From NCBI RefSeq assembly GCF_014648815.1, contig NZ_BMRV01000016.1:62001-126000 (forward strand): DNA of 64,000 nucleotides, given 5' to 3'. Position 1 is the stretch's first letter. The number at the start of each line of letters is the position of its first letter. Below are positions 32,885-41,597 of this stretch, one piece after another. Both the position numbers and the translations under genes were made by a program. The DNA is from Streptomyces flaveolus. GTDB taxonomy: Bacteria; Actinomycetota; Actinomycetes; Streptomycetales; Streptomycetaceae. Under the pieces are notes generated by a model. It worked only from the letters and a program-made list of their open reading frames with translations. It was not told the origin of the DNA and did not search any database.

Positions 32885-34393
32885 CTATGCCGGAGCGGTG
32901 TTCCCGCCCCTCCCCCTGCCCTTGGACGACTTCCCCTTGGGCAGCGCCAGTTCGATCTCCTCCCGCAGTTCCTGGATCTTCGGGTAGCCGGCGTACTGGG
33001 CGGTGAGCCGGTACATCTGGCGCAGCCGGTCCCAGGTGCGGCGCGAGGAGTTGGAGCCCATCGACACCAGCGCCAGGCGGGCGTACCCGGCCGCCTGCTC
33101 CGGGTCGTCGGCGATGAAGCAGGCGGACGCCATGGAGAGATGGTCGAAGATCTTCGACCGCTCCTGTGCGTCGACCCGCAGCGCCAGCGCCTTGTCCGCG
33201 TAGTGCTGGGCGTGCGCGGCGGCATCCGGCTCGAACTCCGCAAGCGTCCGGTAGGCGAGGGCCTGCATGCCGTACAGATCCGCCTCGTTGAACAACTGCA
33301 TCCAACTCGGCGGCGGCACATCGCTCTTGTCGGAGACGAACAGGTCCTCCGCCCGGCCGAGGGTCCGGCGCATCGCCTGGCCCTTGCCCATGGACGCCTG
33401 CGCCCAGGCCTCGATGGTGTGGAACATCGCCATGGTGCGGGGCAGCACCTGCTCGCCGGAGCCGGACTGGGCGAGCTTCATCAGGTCCAGCGCGTCGTCG
33501 GGCCGGCCCAGGTGCACCATCTGGCGGGCCGCCCGGGACAGTGCCTCACCGGCCCGGGGCCGGTCGCCGCCCTCTCTCGCGGCATGGGCGGCGATGACGA
33601 AGTACTTCTGCGCCGTGGGCTCCAGGCCGACGTCGTGCGACATCCAGCCCGCGAGAACGGCGAGGTTGGCCGCCACGCCCCACAGGCGCCTTTGCAGGTG
33701 CGGCGGATGGTGGTAGGCGAGGATGCCGCCCACCTCGTTGAGCTGGCCCACGACCGCCTTGCGCTGGAGCCCGCCGCCACGGGCGGCGTCCCAGGCGCGG
33801 AACACCTCGACCGAGCGCTCCAGTTCCTCGATCTCCTGCGACCCGATGGGGGCGGCCTCGTAACGGTCGTACCCGACGGGGTCGGCGTGCAGGGGGTCGG
33901 TGAAGTGGGGTGCGTCGGCAGCCAGGGCAGGGTCGGTGTGCAGCCAGTCGTGCATGGCGCTGCTGAGTGCGGATCCCGCGGCGAGCGCGGCGCCCGCGCC
34001 CACCAAGCCGCGTCGGTTGAGCATGAGGTCCATTCCCGTGAATTCGGTGAGGACCGCCGCAGTCCGCTCGGGCGCCCACGGCACTCCGTCGGGATGCTCA
34101 TCGCTCCCGCGGCCCTGCCGTTTCCCCGCGCGCCCGTGCCGGACCAGACCGAGGTCCTCGATGGTCACGACACGGCCGAGACGCTCGGTGAACAGAACCG
34201 CCAGCACCCGCGGCACCGGATCGCGCGGGATCTCTCCCATGTCGATCCACCGCCGCACCCGCGAGGTGTCGGTCGACAGCTGGGGGTGGCCCATGGCCGC
34301 CGCCTGCCGGTTGACCAGCCTCGCGAGCTCGCCCTTGGACCAGCCGGCCAGGCCGAACAGATCCGACAGACGGGTGTTGGGTTCTCCGCTCAC
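32885..34393 (-). CDS. nsdB: NsdA/NsdB-type TPR regulator
   Basis: A 502-residue Streptomyces regulator. An HTH-like N-terminus (about 1-75: RLSDLFGLAGWSKGELARLVNRQAAAMGHPQLSTDTSRVRRWIDMG) is followed by a TPR-rich helical region (about 230-490) that includes repeated helices such as AQKYFVIAAHAAREGGDR and AAHAQHYADKALAL. NsdA and NsdB repress antibiotic production and differentiation in S. coelicolor; knockout of nsdB raises actinorhodin output. The symbol rests on family and remembered synteny. The GTG start was chosen over an upstream ATG that gives an unrelated extension. It is divergent from the kinase-like gene. Confidence 0.8.
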   Translation of the reverse strand: MSGEPNTRLSDLFGLAGWSKGELARLVNRQAAAMGHPQLSTDTSRVRRWIDMGEIPRDPVPRVLAVLFTERLGRVVTIEDLGLVRHGRAGKRQGRGSDEHPDGVPWAPERTAAVLTEFTGMDLMLNRRGLVGAGAALAAGSALSSAMHDWLHTDPALAADAPHFTDPLHADPVGYDRYEAAPIGSQEIEELERSVEVFRAWDAARGGGLQRKAVVGQLNEVGGILAYHHPPHLQRRLWGVAANLAVLAGWMSHDVGLEPTAQKYFVIAAHAAREGGDRPRAGEALSRAARQMVHLGRPDDALDLMKLAQSGSGEQVLPRTMAMFHTIEAWAQASMGKGQAMRRTLGRAEDLFVSDKSDVPPPSWMQLFNEADLYGMQALAYRTLAEFEPDAAAHAQHYADKALALRVDAQERSKIFDHLSMASACFIADDPEQAAGYARLALVSMGSNSSRRTWDRLRQMYRLTAQYAGYPKIQELREEIELALPKGKSSKGRGRGGNTAPA

Positions 34394-34673
34394 GTCAAGC
34401 CCCCAGGTTCTCGGCTGAGTTGACAGTAGCCCGGTGCAGGTTGCCGGGCGACTATTCGCCACCGTTCGCCAGGGTGCGCCAGATGGTGTGCCACGGGCGG
34501 CCGGGTGTCAGGTAGGAAAGCGCCACCTCGACCCGGTCGCCGCGGGGGTACTCCCCAGGGTGGCCCCCGGCGGCCGGGCGGGTAGCGCGAAGGCTTTTCG
34601 GAGGGCGCGCCCGTTCCGGCGGGCATCGCCTCCAGGCAGGCACAGCAGGCACACGAAGGGATCTGTCCAGCCC

Positions 34674-35816
34674 ATGTACGCAGCATCGTCCTCCGTGTCC
34701 GCCCCCCAGCGCTCGCTCCACCCCCGCCCGGCGGCGGGCGGCGGCCCCTATCTCGCCCCCGCGCGTCCGGCGGCCCCGGTGCTCGGGGCGGGCAGGGCGC
34801 GGCGCGGCGCGGGAGCCGGCACCCAACCGCTCAGCGGCAGAATCGACCTGTCCGGCGCCCAGGGCGCCCAACTGCGCACGGCGATCGCCTCCGTGCACCG
34901 GATCTGCCCGGAATTCGCTCCGGTGCAGGTACTGCGCCGCAGCGGGCGGTCCGTCCTCCTGGTCGGCACGACCGGGCGCAGCACGGCGGTCGCCAAGTGT
35001 TTACTGGACCTCTCCCCCGCGTGGGCCGAGCGGATCAGGCACGAGATAGCGGCATACCGCTCGTTCGTCCGGCACCGCCCGCCGGTGCGGGTGCCGCGGC
35101 TGATCGCGGCGGATCCGGACAACGGCACGCTGGTGATCGAGCGGATGCCGGGGCGGCCCGCGGCCCTGCAGCGGCACCCGCTGGAGGCGCCGCCGCGGAC
35201 GGACATCAGGGCGGCGCTCGGCGCGATCTGCCGGCTGAACGCCTGGCGGCCGCCGGCCGGGACCTTCGACGCCCCGCTGGACTACGCGGCACGGATCTCC
35301 CGGTACCACGAGCTCGGACTGCTCACCGACCGGGACCTGGGCGACCTGCAGAAGCTGTTGCGCGGCATCGCCCACGCGGCCGGGCGACAGGGCATGGGCC
35401 AGTTCTGCCACGGTGACGCGCTGCTGTCCAACATCCTGATGTCACCGGCCGGTCCGGTGCTGGTGGACTGGGAGCACGCCGGCTGGTACCTGCCGGGCTA
35501 CGACCTGGCGACCCTGTGGTCCGTACTCGGTGACGCCCCGGTGGCCCGCCGCCAGATCAGTCAGATCGCCCAGGCGCAGGGGCCCGCGGCGCGTGACGCG
35601 TTCCTGGTGAACCTGATGCTGGTGCTGACCCGGGAGATCCGTACGTACGAGACGGCCGTGCAGCGGTCGATGCAGGAGGCGGCTCCGGTGGCCCCGGCGG
35701 CGGCTCCTGCGGGTGCCGTGCCCTCCGGGGAGGAGCAGCGGCTGCTGCTGCGGCGGCTGCACGACGACTGCCAGCTGGCCCGGCGGGCCGTGCGCGCGGC
35801 GGTCGGCACGCGCTGA
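34674..35816 (+). CDS. APH-like phosphotransferase
   Basis: A 380-residue protein with an aminoglycoside-phosphotransferase/choline-kinase fold. The Brenner motif is CHGDALLSNILM and the metal-binding DFG-like motif is LVDWEHAG. An AVAKCLLDL lysine and TLVIERMPG hinge are visible. About 90 disordered N-terminal residues and an Ala/Pro-rich insertion near 340 are unusual. Substrate is unknown; such Streptomyces proteins seldom confer drug resistance. The start has only a weak GAAGGG. The adjacent divergent gene is nsdB. Confidence 0.82.
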   Translation: MYAASSSVSAPQRSLHPRPAAGGGPYLAPARPAAPVLGAGRARRGAGAGTQPLSGRIDLSGAQGAQLRTAIASVHRICPEFAPVQVLRRSGRSVLLVGTTGRSTAVAKCLLDLSPAWAERIRHEIAAYRSFVRHRPPVRVPRLIAADPDNGTLVIERMPGRPAALQRHPLEAPPRTDIRAALGAICRLNAWRPPAGTFDAPLDYAARISRYHELGLLTDRDLGDLQKLLRGIAHAAGRQGMGQFCHGDALLSNILMSPAGPVLVDWEHAGWYLPGYDLATLWSVLGDAPVARRQISQIAQAQGPAARDAFLVNLMLVLTREIRTYETAVQRSMQEAAPVAPAAAPAGAVPSGEEQRLLLRRLHDDCQLARRAVRAAVGTR

Positions 35817-35827
35817 CGAGGACGGAG

Positions 35828-35864
35828 ATCCGCGGTGTCGCCCTGGAAGGGCGACACCGCGGAT
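35828..35864 (+). terminator. Strong intrinsic terminator with T-tract
   Basis: A perfect 16-base-pair stem (arms 35828-35843 and 35849-35864) with loop TGGAA is followed by TTTT. It closes the phosphotransferase gene 12 bases after its stop. The rest of the gap up to 36080 shows no gene. Confidence 0.92.
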
Positions 35865-36080
35865 TTTGTGTGTCCGCGCCTTCCGGGGAGGGCCATTGGT
35901 GTACGCCACTGACGCTCCGCAGGCCCGTGAGCCGCCGCCACGAAACTCGCCGAAGCCCTGCTGACGTGGGAAATCGCCGCGGTGTCGGCATGATTGACGG
36001 ATCGTCGGACCGCCGGGTACGACTGACCCCACGCCCGGCCCCGCACGCCCCGCCACGCCCGACCGTCACAGGAGGCCGCT

Positions 36081-38054
36081 TTGCGAGGATCCCCCGCCGT
36101 TCCCGACCCCGCCCCCGGCAGACGCGTCCGTACGACGGCAGGTGCCCTGGCCGCGGCGGCGCTGCTGCTGCCGCTGCTCGGCGCGGCACCGTCCGCCGCC
36201 GGGCCGGCCCTACCGCCCGCCCCCGACGGCCTCCAGCGGGCGTTCGCCGCCGCCGCGGCCGAGTACCACGTGCCGCAGTCCGTCCTGCTCGGCGTCTCCT
36301 ATCTCCAGTCCCGTTGGGACACGCACGGCGGTGCCCCGAGCGTGACCGGCGGCTACGGCCCCATGCACCTCACCGACGCCCGCACCGCACTGGCCGGGGC
36401 CTCGCACCACGGCGGGGGCGCCGAGGACCCGCGCGGCGACGACGCCCGCGCCCCGCTGCGACCGCGGGAGGCGAGTGTCCCGGCGGACACCGAGCTGCCG
36501 GCCCGGCTGACCACGCTGCCGAGGGCGGCCGAGCTGACCGGGCTGAGCCCGGACGCGCTGCGCACCGATCCGGCCGCGAACGTGTCGGGCGGCGCGGCGC
36601 TGCTGGCCGCCGCACAGCGTGAGCTGGGCGAGCCGCTCAGCGAGGACCCCGCGGACTGGTACGGGGCGGTGGCCCGCTTCTCGGGCGCCGACGACTCCGC
36701 GACGGCGGCGGCGTACGCCGACGACGTGTACGGGGTGATCCGCGCCGGTGAGCGGCGGACCACGGACACCGGGCAGCGGATCGCGCTGACCGCCCTCCCC
36801 GGCGTGGCCCCCGACACGGCGCAGCTGGCGCACACCGGCCTGCGCGCCGCCTCCGCCGACGGTACCGAGTGCCCGGCGTCGGTGTCCTGCGAGTGGATCC
36901 CGGCACCGTACGAGGAGTTCGGGGACGGCGACTACGGCAACCACGACCTGGGGAACCGTCCCGCCTCCCAGCGCATCCGGTACATCGTCGTGCACGACAC
37001 GGAGGGCGCCTGGAACGGCGTCCTGAACATGGTGCAGGACCCGACGTACGTCTCCTGGAACTACACGCTGCGCTCCACCGACGGCCACATCGCGCAGCAC
37101 GTGAAGGCCAAGGACGTGGCCTGGCACGCGGGCAACTGGTACGTCAACGCGAACTCGGTCGGGCTGGAGCACGAGGGCTTCCTCGCGGACCCGGACGCCT
37201 GGTACACGGAGGCGATGTACCGCTCGTCGGCGCGGCTGGTGAAGTACCTGGCCGCGAAGTACGACATCCCCCTGGACCGGCAGCACGTCCTGGGCCACGA
37301 CAACGTGCCCGGCCCGACCACCTCGACCGTGCCCGGGATGCACACGGACCCGGGCCCGTACTGGGACTGGCGGCACTACTTCCAACTGCTGGGCCGCCCG
37401 ATCGTGCCGACCGCCGGCAAGAAGGCGCAGCTGGTGACGATCCGGCCCGACTACGACACGAACCGTCCCGAGTACACCGGCTGCGAGACCGCGGGCGCGC
37501 CGTGCGCGGAACACGGTTCCAGCGAGGTGCGGCTGTACACCGACCACGACGTGAACGCGCCCCTGATCAAGGACGTGGGTCTCGGCACCACGCCGACGAC
37601 CGGGGTGAACGACCTGTCGTCGCGGGTCTCCACCGGCCAGCAGTTCGCGGTGGCCGACCGGTGGGGCGACTGGACGGCCATCTGGTACCTGGGCCAGAAG
37701 GCCTGGTTCCACGACCCGAAGAAGCACCCGGCGGCGGTGCCGGCCTCGGGCCGGCTGATCACCCCGCGCGCCGGTCTGGAGAGCGTCCCGGTGTACGGGC
37801 GCGCGTACCCGGAGAAGGCGGCCTACCCGGCGGGTGTCCCCGCCCAGGCGGTGTCGCCGCTGCGGTACACGCTGCCCAAGGGGCAGGCGTACGTGGTGGG
37901 CGACGAGGTGCCGGGCGAGTACTACTACGCGGTCACCTTCGACGAGGCGTCCCACCGGGTGGTGACCGGCGAGGACCGGTACTACGAGATCCAGTACGGC
38001 CACCGGGTCGCGTACGTGCGTGCCGCGGACGTCACGCTCACGACCGCGCGGTAG
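36081..38054 (+). CDS. Secreted N-acetylmuramoyl-L-alanine amidase
   Basis: A 657-residue exported wall hydrolase. A signal peptide (1-40) leads to a lysozyme-like helical region (about 50-220, EYHVPQSVLLGVSYLQSRWD, GYGPMHLTDA) and an Amidase_2 domain (about 295-435). Zinc ligands fit H305 (IVVHDTEG) and H421 with D423 (GMHTDPGPYWDW). A C-terminal beta region follows with SH3-like strands. It would cut the MurNAc-L-Ala bond of peptidoglycan. The start is TTG with a perfect AGGAGG five bases upstream; the TTG gives a correct signal peptide. Confidence 0.9.
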   Translation: MRGSPAVPDPAPGRRVRTTAGALAAAALLLPLLGAAPSAAGPALPPAPDGLQRAFAAAAAEYHVPQSVLLGVSYLQSRWDTHGGAPSVTGGYGPMHLTDARTALAGASHHGGGAEDPRGDDARAPLRPREASVPADTELPARLTTLPRAAELTGLSPDALRTDPAANVSGGAALLAAAQRELGEPLSEDPADWYGAVARFSGADDSATAAAYADDVYGVIRAGERRTTDTGQRIALTALPGVAPDTAQLAHTGLRAASADGTECPASVSCEWIPAPYEEFGDGDYGNHDLGNRPASQRIRYIVVHDTEGAWNGVLNMVQDPTYVSWNYTLRSTDGHIAQHVKAKDVAWHAGNWYVNANSVGLEHEGFLADPDAWYTEAMYRSSARLVKYLAAKYDIPLDRQHVLGHDNVPGPTTSTVPGMHTDPGPYWDWRHYFQLLGRPIVPTAGKKAQLVTIRPDYDTNRPEYTGCETAGAPCAEHGSSEVRLYTDHDVNAPLIKDVGLGTTPTTGVNDLSSRVSTGQQFAVADRWGDWTAIWYLGQKAWFHDPKKHPAAVPASGRLITPRAGLESVPVYGRAYPEKAAYPAGVPAQAVSPLRYTLPKGQAYVVGDEVPGEYYYAVTFDEASHRVVTGEDRYYEIQYGHRVAYVRAADVTLTTAR

Positions 38055-38067
38055 CGGCCGGGCCGGG

Positions 38068-38565
38068 TCAGCCCTGCTGGAAAAGCTCCGCCGGGAGCGG
38101 CTTCAGCAGGGCGTACAGGTCGTCGGTGATGGGGCGGTCCCAGGCGGCGATGGTCACCAGCACGTTGTCGCTGCGGTCGAACTGTACGCAGGAGATCCGG
38201 CTCTCGGAGAGTTTGAGGCGGCGCACGATCAGCAGGTTGTCGCCCTGCATGACCGGCACGTCCTCGGTGCCGACGACGGTGATCTCCTCGTCGTTCTCCA
38301 GGGCCAGCAGCAGTTGGGCCACCTCGAAGGGGATCTCGCCCTCGGGGACCTCGCGGGCCGGGGAGCCCTCCGGCAGATTGCCGATGATCATCGCGGGGCC
38401 GCGCCCGCCGAACAGGTCGTAGCGCAGGAAGACGCCCTGGCAGCTGCCGTCGGGCGCGGGGAGCAGTCCGGCGCCCAGGTTCCCGGGCCAGTCGCCCGGG
38501 TCCATGGCCAGTACGTCGAAGTCGGGCCCGGCGGGCGTGGCGCTGCGGCGGCGGAGGAACGACAT
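38068..38565 (-). CDS. Conserved hypothetical protein
   Basis: A 165-residue soluble protein I cannot place in a family. The N-terminus MSFLRRRSATPAGPDFDVLAMDPGDWPGNLGAGLLPAPDG is followed by mixed strands and helices (AMIIGNLPEG, IPFEVAQLLLALENDEEITVVGTEDVPVMQGDNLLIVRRLKLSESRISCVQFDRSDNVLVTIAAWDRPI). Similar proteins are common in Streptomyces. The ATG at 38565 fits; longer frames upstream are compositionally poor. It is convergent with the amidase gene, 13 bases away. Confidence 0.72.
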   Translation of the reverse strand: MSFLRRRSATPAGPDFDVLAMDPGDWPGNLGAGLLPAPDGSCQGVFLRYDLFGGRGPAMIIGNLPEGSPAREVPEGEIPFEVAQLLLALENDEEITVVGTEDVPVMQGDNLLIVRRLKLSESRISCVQFDRSDNVLVTIAAWDRPITDDLYALLKPLPAELFQQG

Positions 38566-38672
38566 GCCGCCATGGTACGTGGCCGGACCCCCTGAACGGA
38601 GTGCGGGCGGGCGTCCGGGCCACGCGGTGCCGGTGGGGTCCGCGTCCGGTTCCCCCGGGCAGCCGCGTGGGG

Positions 38673-39575
38673 TCACTCCTCCGGCGGGGCGGGCGGCACC
38701 ACCGCGACGGGGGACGCCGCGTGCAGCAGGACGGCGTGGGTGACCGAGCCCATCATGCGGGCGGGGGCCAGCAGGCGCCGGCGGTGACGGCCGACGACGA
38801 CCAGTTCGGCGTCCCGGGAGGCGGCGACGAGGTGTCCGGCCGCGTCACCGGCCACGACGTACGCATCGGCGCGGACGTCGTGGTGGCGTCCCCGGTAGGG
38901 GGCGAGGAGGCCGTCGGCCAGGACGCGGGTCTCGCTCTCGACGGAGACCTCGTCGATCACCAGGGGCATCATCTGGCCCGCGGCGGCCCAGGTCTGCACC
39001 GGCCACGGGTAGGCGGCGACCACCTGGAGCCGGGCGCCGCGCCGCGCGGCCTCGGCGAAGGCGAAGGACAGCACCGCGTCGTCGGGGCTGTCCACGTGCA
39101 GGCCGACGACCACCCGCGGGCCGGGCTCGGCCGGTGGCTCGCCGTGCACCTCGCGGCCGGGGCGGGGCACCACGACGACGGGGCACTCGGCGTCGCGGGC
39201 GGCGGCCAGGCTGTTGGAGCCGAGCAGCAGGCTGGCGAATCCGCCGCGGCCGCGGGAGCCGAGCACCAGCAATTGGGCGTCGGCCCCCAGTTCCGGCAGC
39301 GCGGCGCCCGGTACGCCCTCCATGCCGAGGTACTCCGTCACCGGCGCGTCGGCCCGGTCCCGCAGACGGGCGCGGGCCTCCTCGATCACCGGGTCCTCGC
39401 CGGTGTCCGGTGGGCCGGCGACCAGGACCTCGCCCTGCGCCCAGGCGGCGTACTGCCGCACGTGCACCACCCGCAGGGGCGCCGCGCGCCCGCGGGCCGC
39501 GTCGGCGGCCCAGTCCAGTGCGCGCAGGCTGTCCTGCGAACCGTCGACCGCCGCGATGACCGGCAGGGTGCTCAT
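38673..39575 (-). CDS. Tandem universal stress protein
   Basis: A 300-residue protein with two UspA domains (about 1-140 and 152-295). The first has VIAAVDGSQDSLRALDWAADAARG and the ATP-loop-like GSRGRGGFASLLLGSNS. The second has VVVGLHVDSPDDAVLSFAFAEAARR and VGRHRRRLLAPARMMGS, where the ATP-binding glycines are poorer. Streptomyces Usp proteins aid survival under oxygen limitation and other stress. No SigB-type promoter is visible upstream. Confidence 0.9.
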   Translation of the reverse strand: MSTLPVIAAVDGSQDSLRALDWAADAARGRAAPLRVVHVRQYAAWAQGEVLVAGPPDTGEDPVIEEARARLRDRADAPVTEYLGMEGVPGAALPELGADAQLLVLGSRGRGGFASLLLGSNSLAAARDAECPVVVVPRPGREVHGEPPAEPGPRVVVGLHVDSPDDAVLSFAFAEAARRGARLQVVAAYPWPVQTWAAAGQMMPLVIDEVSVESETRVLADGLLAPYRGRHHDVRADAYVVAGDAAGHLVAASRDAELVVVGRHRRRLLAPARMMGSVTHAVLLHAASPVAVVPPAPPEE

Positions 39576-39705
39576 GGGTTCCTCACCTCCGGAGGGACGA
39601 CCTTCCCCCTCGTGGCGTCAGCCTCGCCCAGGCGTCGGCTCCGATGGGGCGCTCACGGTCGCGTGTCCGGAAAATCGGGCGGAACACCCCCGGATCGGCC
39701 GGGTC

Positions 39706-39948
39706 TCAGGTGAGGTCGAACTCCCCTTCCCGCGCTCCCGACACGAACGCGCCCCACTCCGCCGGGGTGAAGATCAGGGAGGGGCTCTGCGGGCTGCCGC
39801 TGTTCCGCATGGCGATGAACCCCTCGACGAAGGCGATCTGGACATCCCCCATTCCTCGGCTGCTGGACTGCCACTGCGCGTTGCTGAGATCCAGCTCCGG
39901 CTTGTCCCAGCCCATGAGCGGGCGCTGTTGGGTGGTGCTCTCGGCCAC
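39706..39948 (-). CDS. DUF397 protein without an adjacent partner
   Basis: An 80-residue DUF397 protein: WQSSSRGMGDVQIAFVEGFIAMRNSGSPQSPSLIFTPAEWGAFVSGAREGEFDL. DUF397 proteins usually lie next to an XRE regulator of the WhiJ or AbaA type and antagonise it in development. Here no such regulator is adjacent, so it is an orphan. The GTG start has GGGAGG nine bases upstream. Confidence 0.88.
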   Translation of the reverse strand: MAESTTQQRPLMGWDKPELDLSNAQWQSSSRGMGDVQIAFVEGFIAMRNSGSPQSPSLIFTPAEWGAFVSGAREGEFDLT

Positions 39949-40091
39949 GTCCGTGCTCCTCCCGGTTTCGTCGTCCGCGGGCCAGCCTAGCGATCGGGCC
40001 GGACCGCCGACAGGCCATGCGGGGCGTGCCTTTGGGAAGATCGGCGCCGCGGTCCCCGGGCGTCCCACGGGACCCCCGGGGCTCTCCCGTC

Positions 40092-40943
40092 TCAGCCGTG
40101 CCCGAGGAAGGCGGCGACCCGGCGGACGAACCACTGCGGATCGTCCCGCCACGGGTAGTGCGCGGCGTCCGGCTGGACCGCGACCTCCGCGTGCGGGAAG
40201 ACGCCGGCGCAGCGGCGGGCGAGCTCCGGGCGGGGGCCGCCGTCGAGCTCACCTGCGAGAACGAGCACCCGGGCGGCGCAACGGGACAGGGCCGCACGGG
40301 TGGCGGTCGGGTCGAAGGCGTCCGGGGACAGGTAGACGTCGGCGGCCTCCTCGTTGGTCTCCTCCTCGCCGCGGGCGTCGTGGTCCCGGGCCGCGTCGTC
40401 CCAGCGGCCGTGGAAGAAGGGGACGAACACGGGATCGAAATCACCGGTCCCGGCCAGCCATGCCCGGAAGGGCCCGAACGCCTCTTCGAACCAGGGCTCG
40501 TCCTTGCGCAGCAGCGCCGCCTCGAGCCGGTCCTCGGGCGTCGCCGGCAGACCCAGCGCCCACGGGGTGGCGGTGACCAGGACGAGCCGCCGCACGCGTG
40601 CCGGGTGGCGGGCGGCGTACAGCATGGCGAGGCTGCCGCCCGCCGAGTGCGCGAGGACGTCCATGCGCTCCAGCCCGAGGTGGACGCGGAGGGCCTCCAC
40701 GTCGTCCACGAGCCGGTCGCAGCGGTACGTCGCGGGGTCGTCGGGCACCGCGGAGTCGCCGGTGCCGCGCAGGTCGAGGAGGACCAGCCGGCGGTGTGCC
40801 GTCAGACCTCCGAGGTCACCCAGATAGGCGGAGGCGCGCATGGGCCCGCCCGGCAGGACGACGAGCGGGTCGCCGTCACCCCGGACGTGGTAGGCGAGTT
40901 CGGTCCCGTCGTACGCGGTGAGGGTCGGCATGCCGTCGATCAT
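40092..40943 (-). CDS. Alpha/beta hydrolase
   Basis: A roughly 283-residue alpha/beta hydrolase. The nucleophile elbow is LAHSAGG, preceded by the oxyanion strand VVLPGGPMRAS and LLDLRGTGDSAVP. The acid is probably in LVLAGELDGG and the histidine in QPDAAHYPW, giving a complete triad. The pattern is that of proline iminopeptidase-like enzymes. Two starts compete: ATG at 40943 (GAGG upstream) or four codons later at 40931. Substrate unknown. Confidence 0.85.
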   Translation of the reverse strand: MIDGMPTLTAYDGTELAYHVRGDGDPLVVLPGGPMRASAYLGDLGGLTAHRRLVLLDLRGTGDSAVPDDPATYRCDRLVDDVEALRVHLGLERMDVLAHSAGGSLAMLYAARHPARVRRLVLVTATPWALGLPATPEDRLEAALLRKDEPWFEEAFGPFRAWLAGTGDFDPVFVPFFHGRWDDAARDHDARGEEETNEEAADVYLSPDAFDPTATRAALSRCAARVLVLAGELDGGPRPELARRCAGVFPHAEVAVQPDAAHYPWRDDPQWFVRRVAAFLGHG

Positions 40944-40989
40944 GGCCGCCGGCCTCAGCAGGCGCAACGGGGTTGCCCTGGCGCGGCCG

Positions 40990-41547
40990 TCAGGCCCCGA
41001 AGGCCTCGTCGGCCGTGGTGAAACGGTGCACGGTCGGCTTCAGCGCCTCGTGGAGGCAGCCGAAGTACTCCGTCCGCGCCGTCCCGTCGAGGACGGACAG
41101 CAGGAACGCGAGGCACCCGGTGTCGTGGTGCTCCCACAGGGGACCGCGGCCCTCGTTGTAGAGGACCGTCCACGCGTCGGGATCCTGGCCGGGACGCACC
41201 AGCCAGTACAGGAAGGCTCCCGTGCCCTCCTCGTGGGCCCACGGCAGCACCCGCGCACCCTCCTCCAGGAGGAGGGCGGGCTTCTCCTCGCCCGCCGCCC
41301 ACAACCGGCCCAGGATCTCTTCCCGTTCGGCGGTCTGGGCGACCAGATCGCAGTCGTCGTGGGCCGAGTCGGGCACGAGGAGCCAGACCGTCTCGTCGAA
41401 GACCCCGTCCCCGTACGTCTCCACCAGTCGTTTGTAGTCGGAGGGCAGACCCGAGCCGAGGGCCCGTTCCGCCTGCGTCCAGTCCACGGCGGGCGGCGGC
41501 TCGGCGGGCGGCGGACACAGACGGACGAGGTCGTCGAGCGCTTTCAT
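40990..41547 (-). CDS. SMI1/KNR4 (SUKH) family protein
   Basis: A 185-residue SUKH-superfamily protein. LGSGLPSDYKRLVETYGDGVFDETVWLLVPD and the late FLYWLVRPGQDPDAWTVLYNEG are typical. Many SUKH proteins are immunity proteins against nuclease toxins, but no toxin gene adjoins, and lone copies are frequent in Streptomyces. It shares a strand with the hydrolase and acyl-CoA ligase genes; gaps of about 50 bases suggest a possible operon. Confidence 0.82.
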   Translation of the reverse strand: MKALDDLVRLCPPPAEPPPAVDWTQAERALGSGLPSDYKRLVETYGDGVFDETVWLLVPDSAHDDCDLVAQTAEREEILGRLWAAGEEKPALLLEEGARVLPWAHEEGTGAFLYWLVRPGQDPDAWTVLYNEGRGPLWEHHDTGCLAFLLSVLDGTARTEYFGCLHEALKPTVHRFTTADEAFGA

Positions 41548-41597
41548 GCGTCGGACCATATTCAAGTGGCTCTGGACCAGCGGCCCCAGGGCCGACG

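Noticed and set aside
34420..34425. TTGACA in the nsdB/phosphotransferase gap
   Set aside because: No suitable -10 hexamer at 16-19 bases on the plus strand.
36015..36020. GGGTAC upstream of the amidase as a SigB promoter
   Set aside because: No GNNT occurs 14-16 bases upstream.
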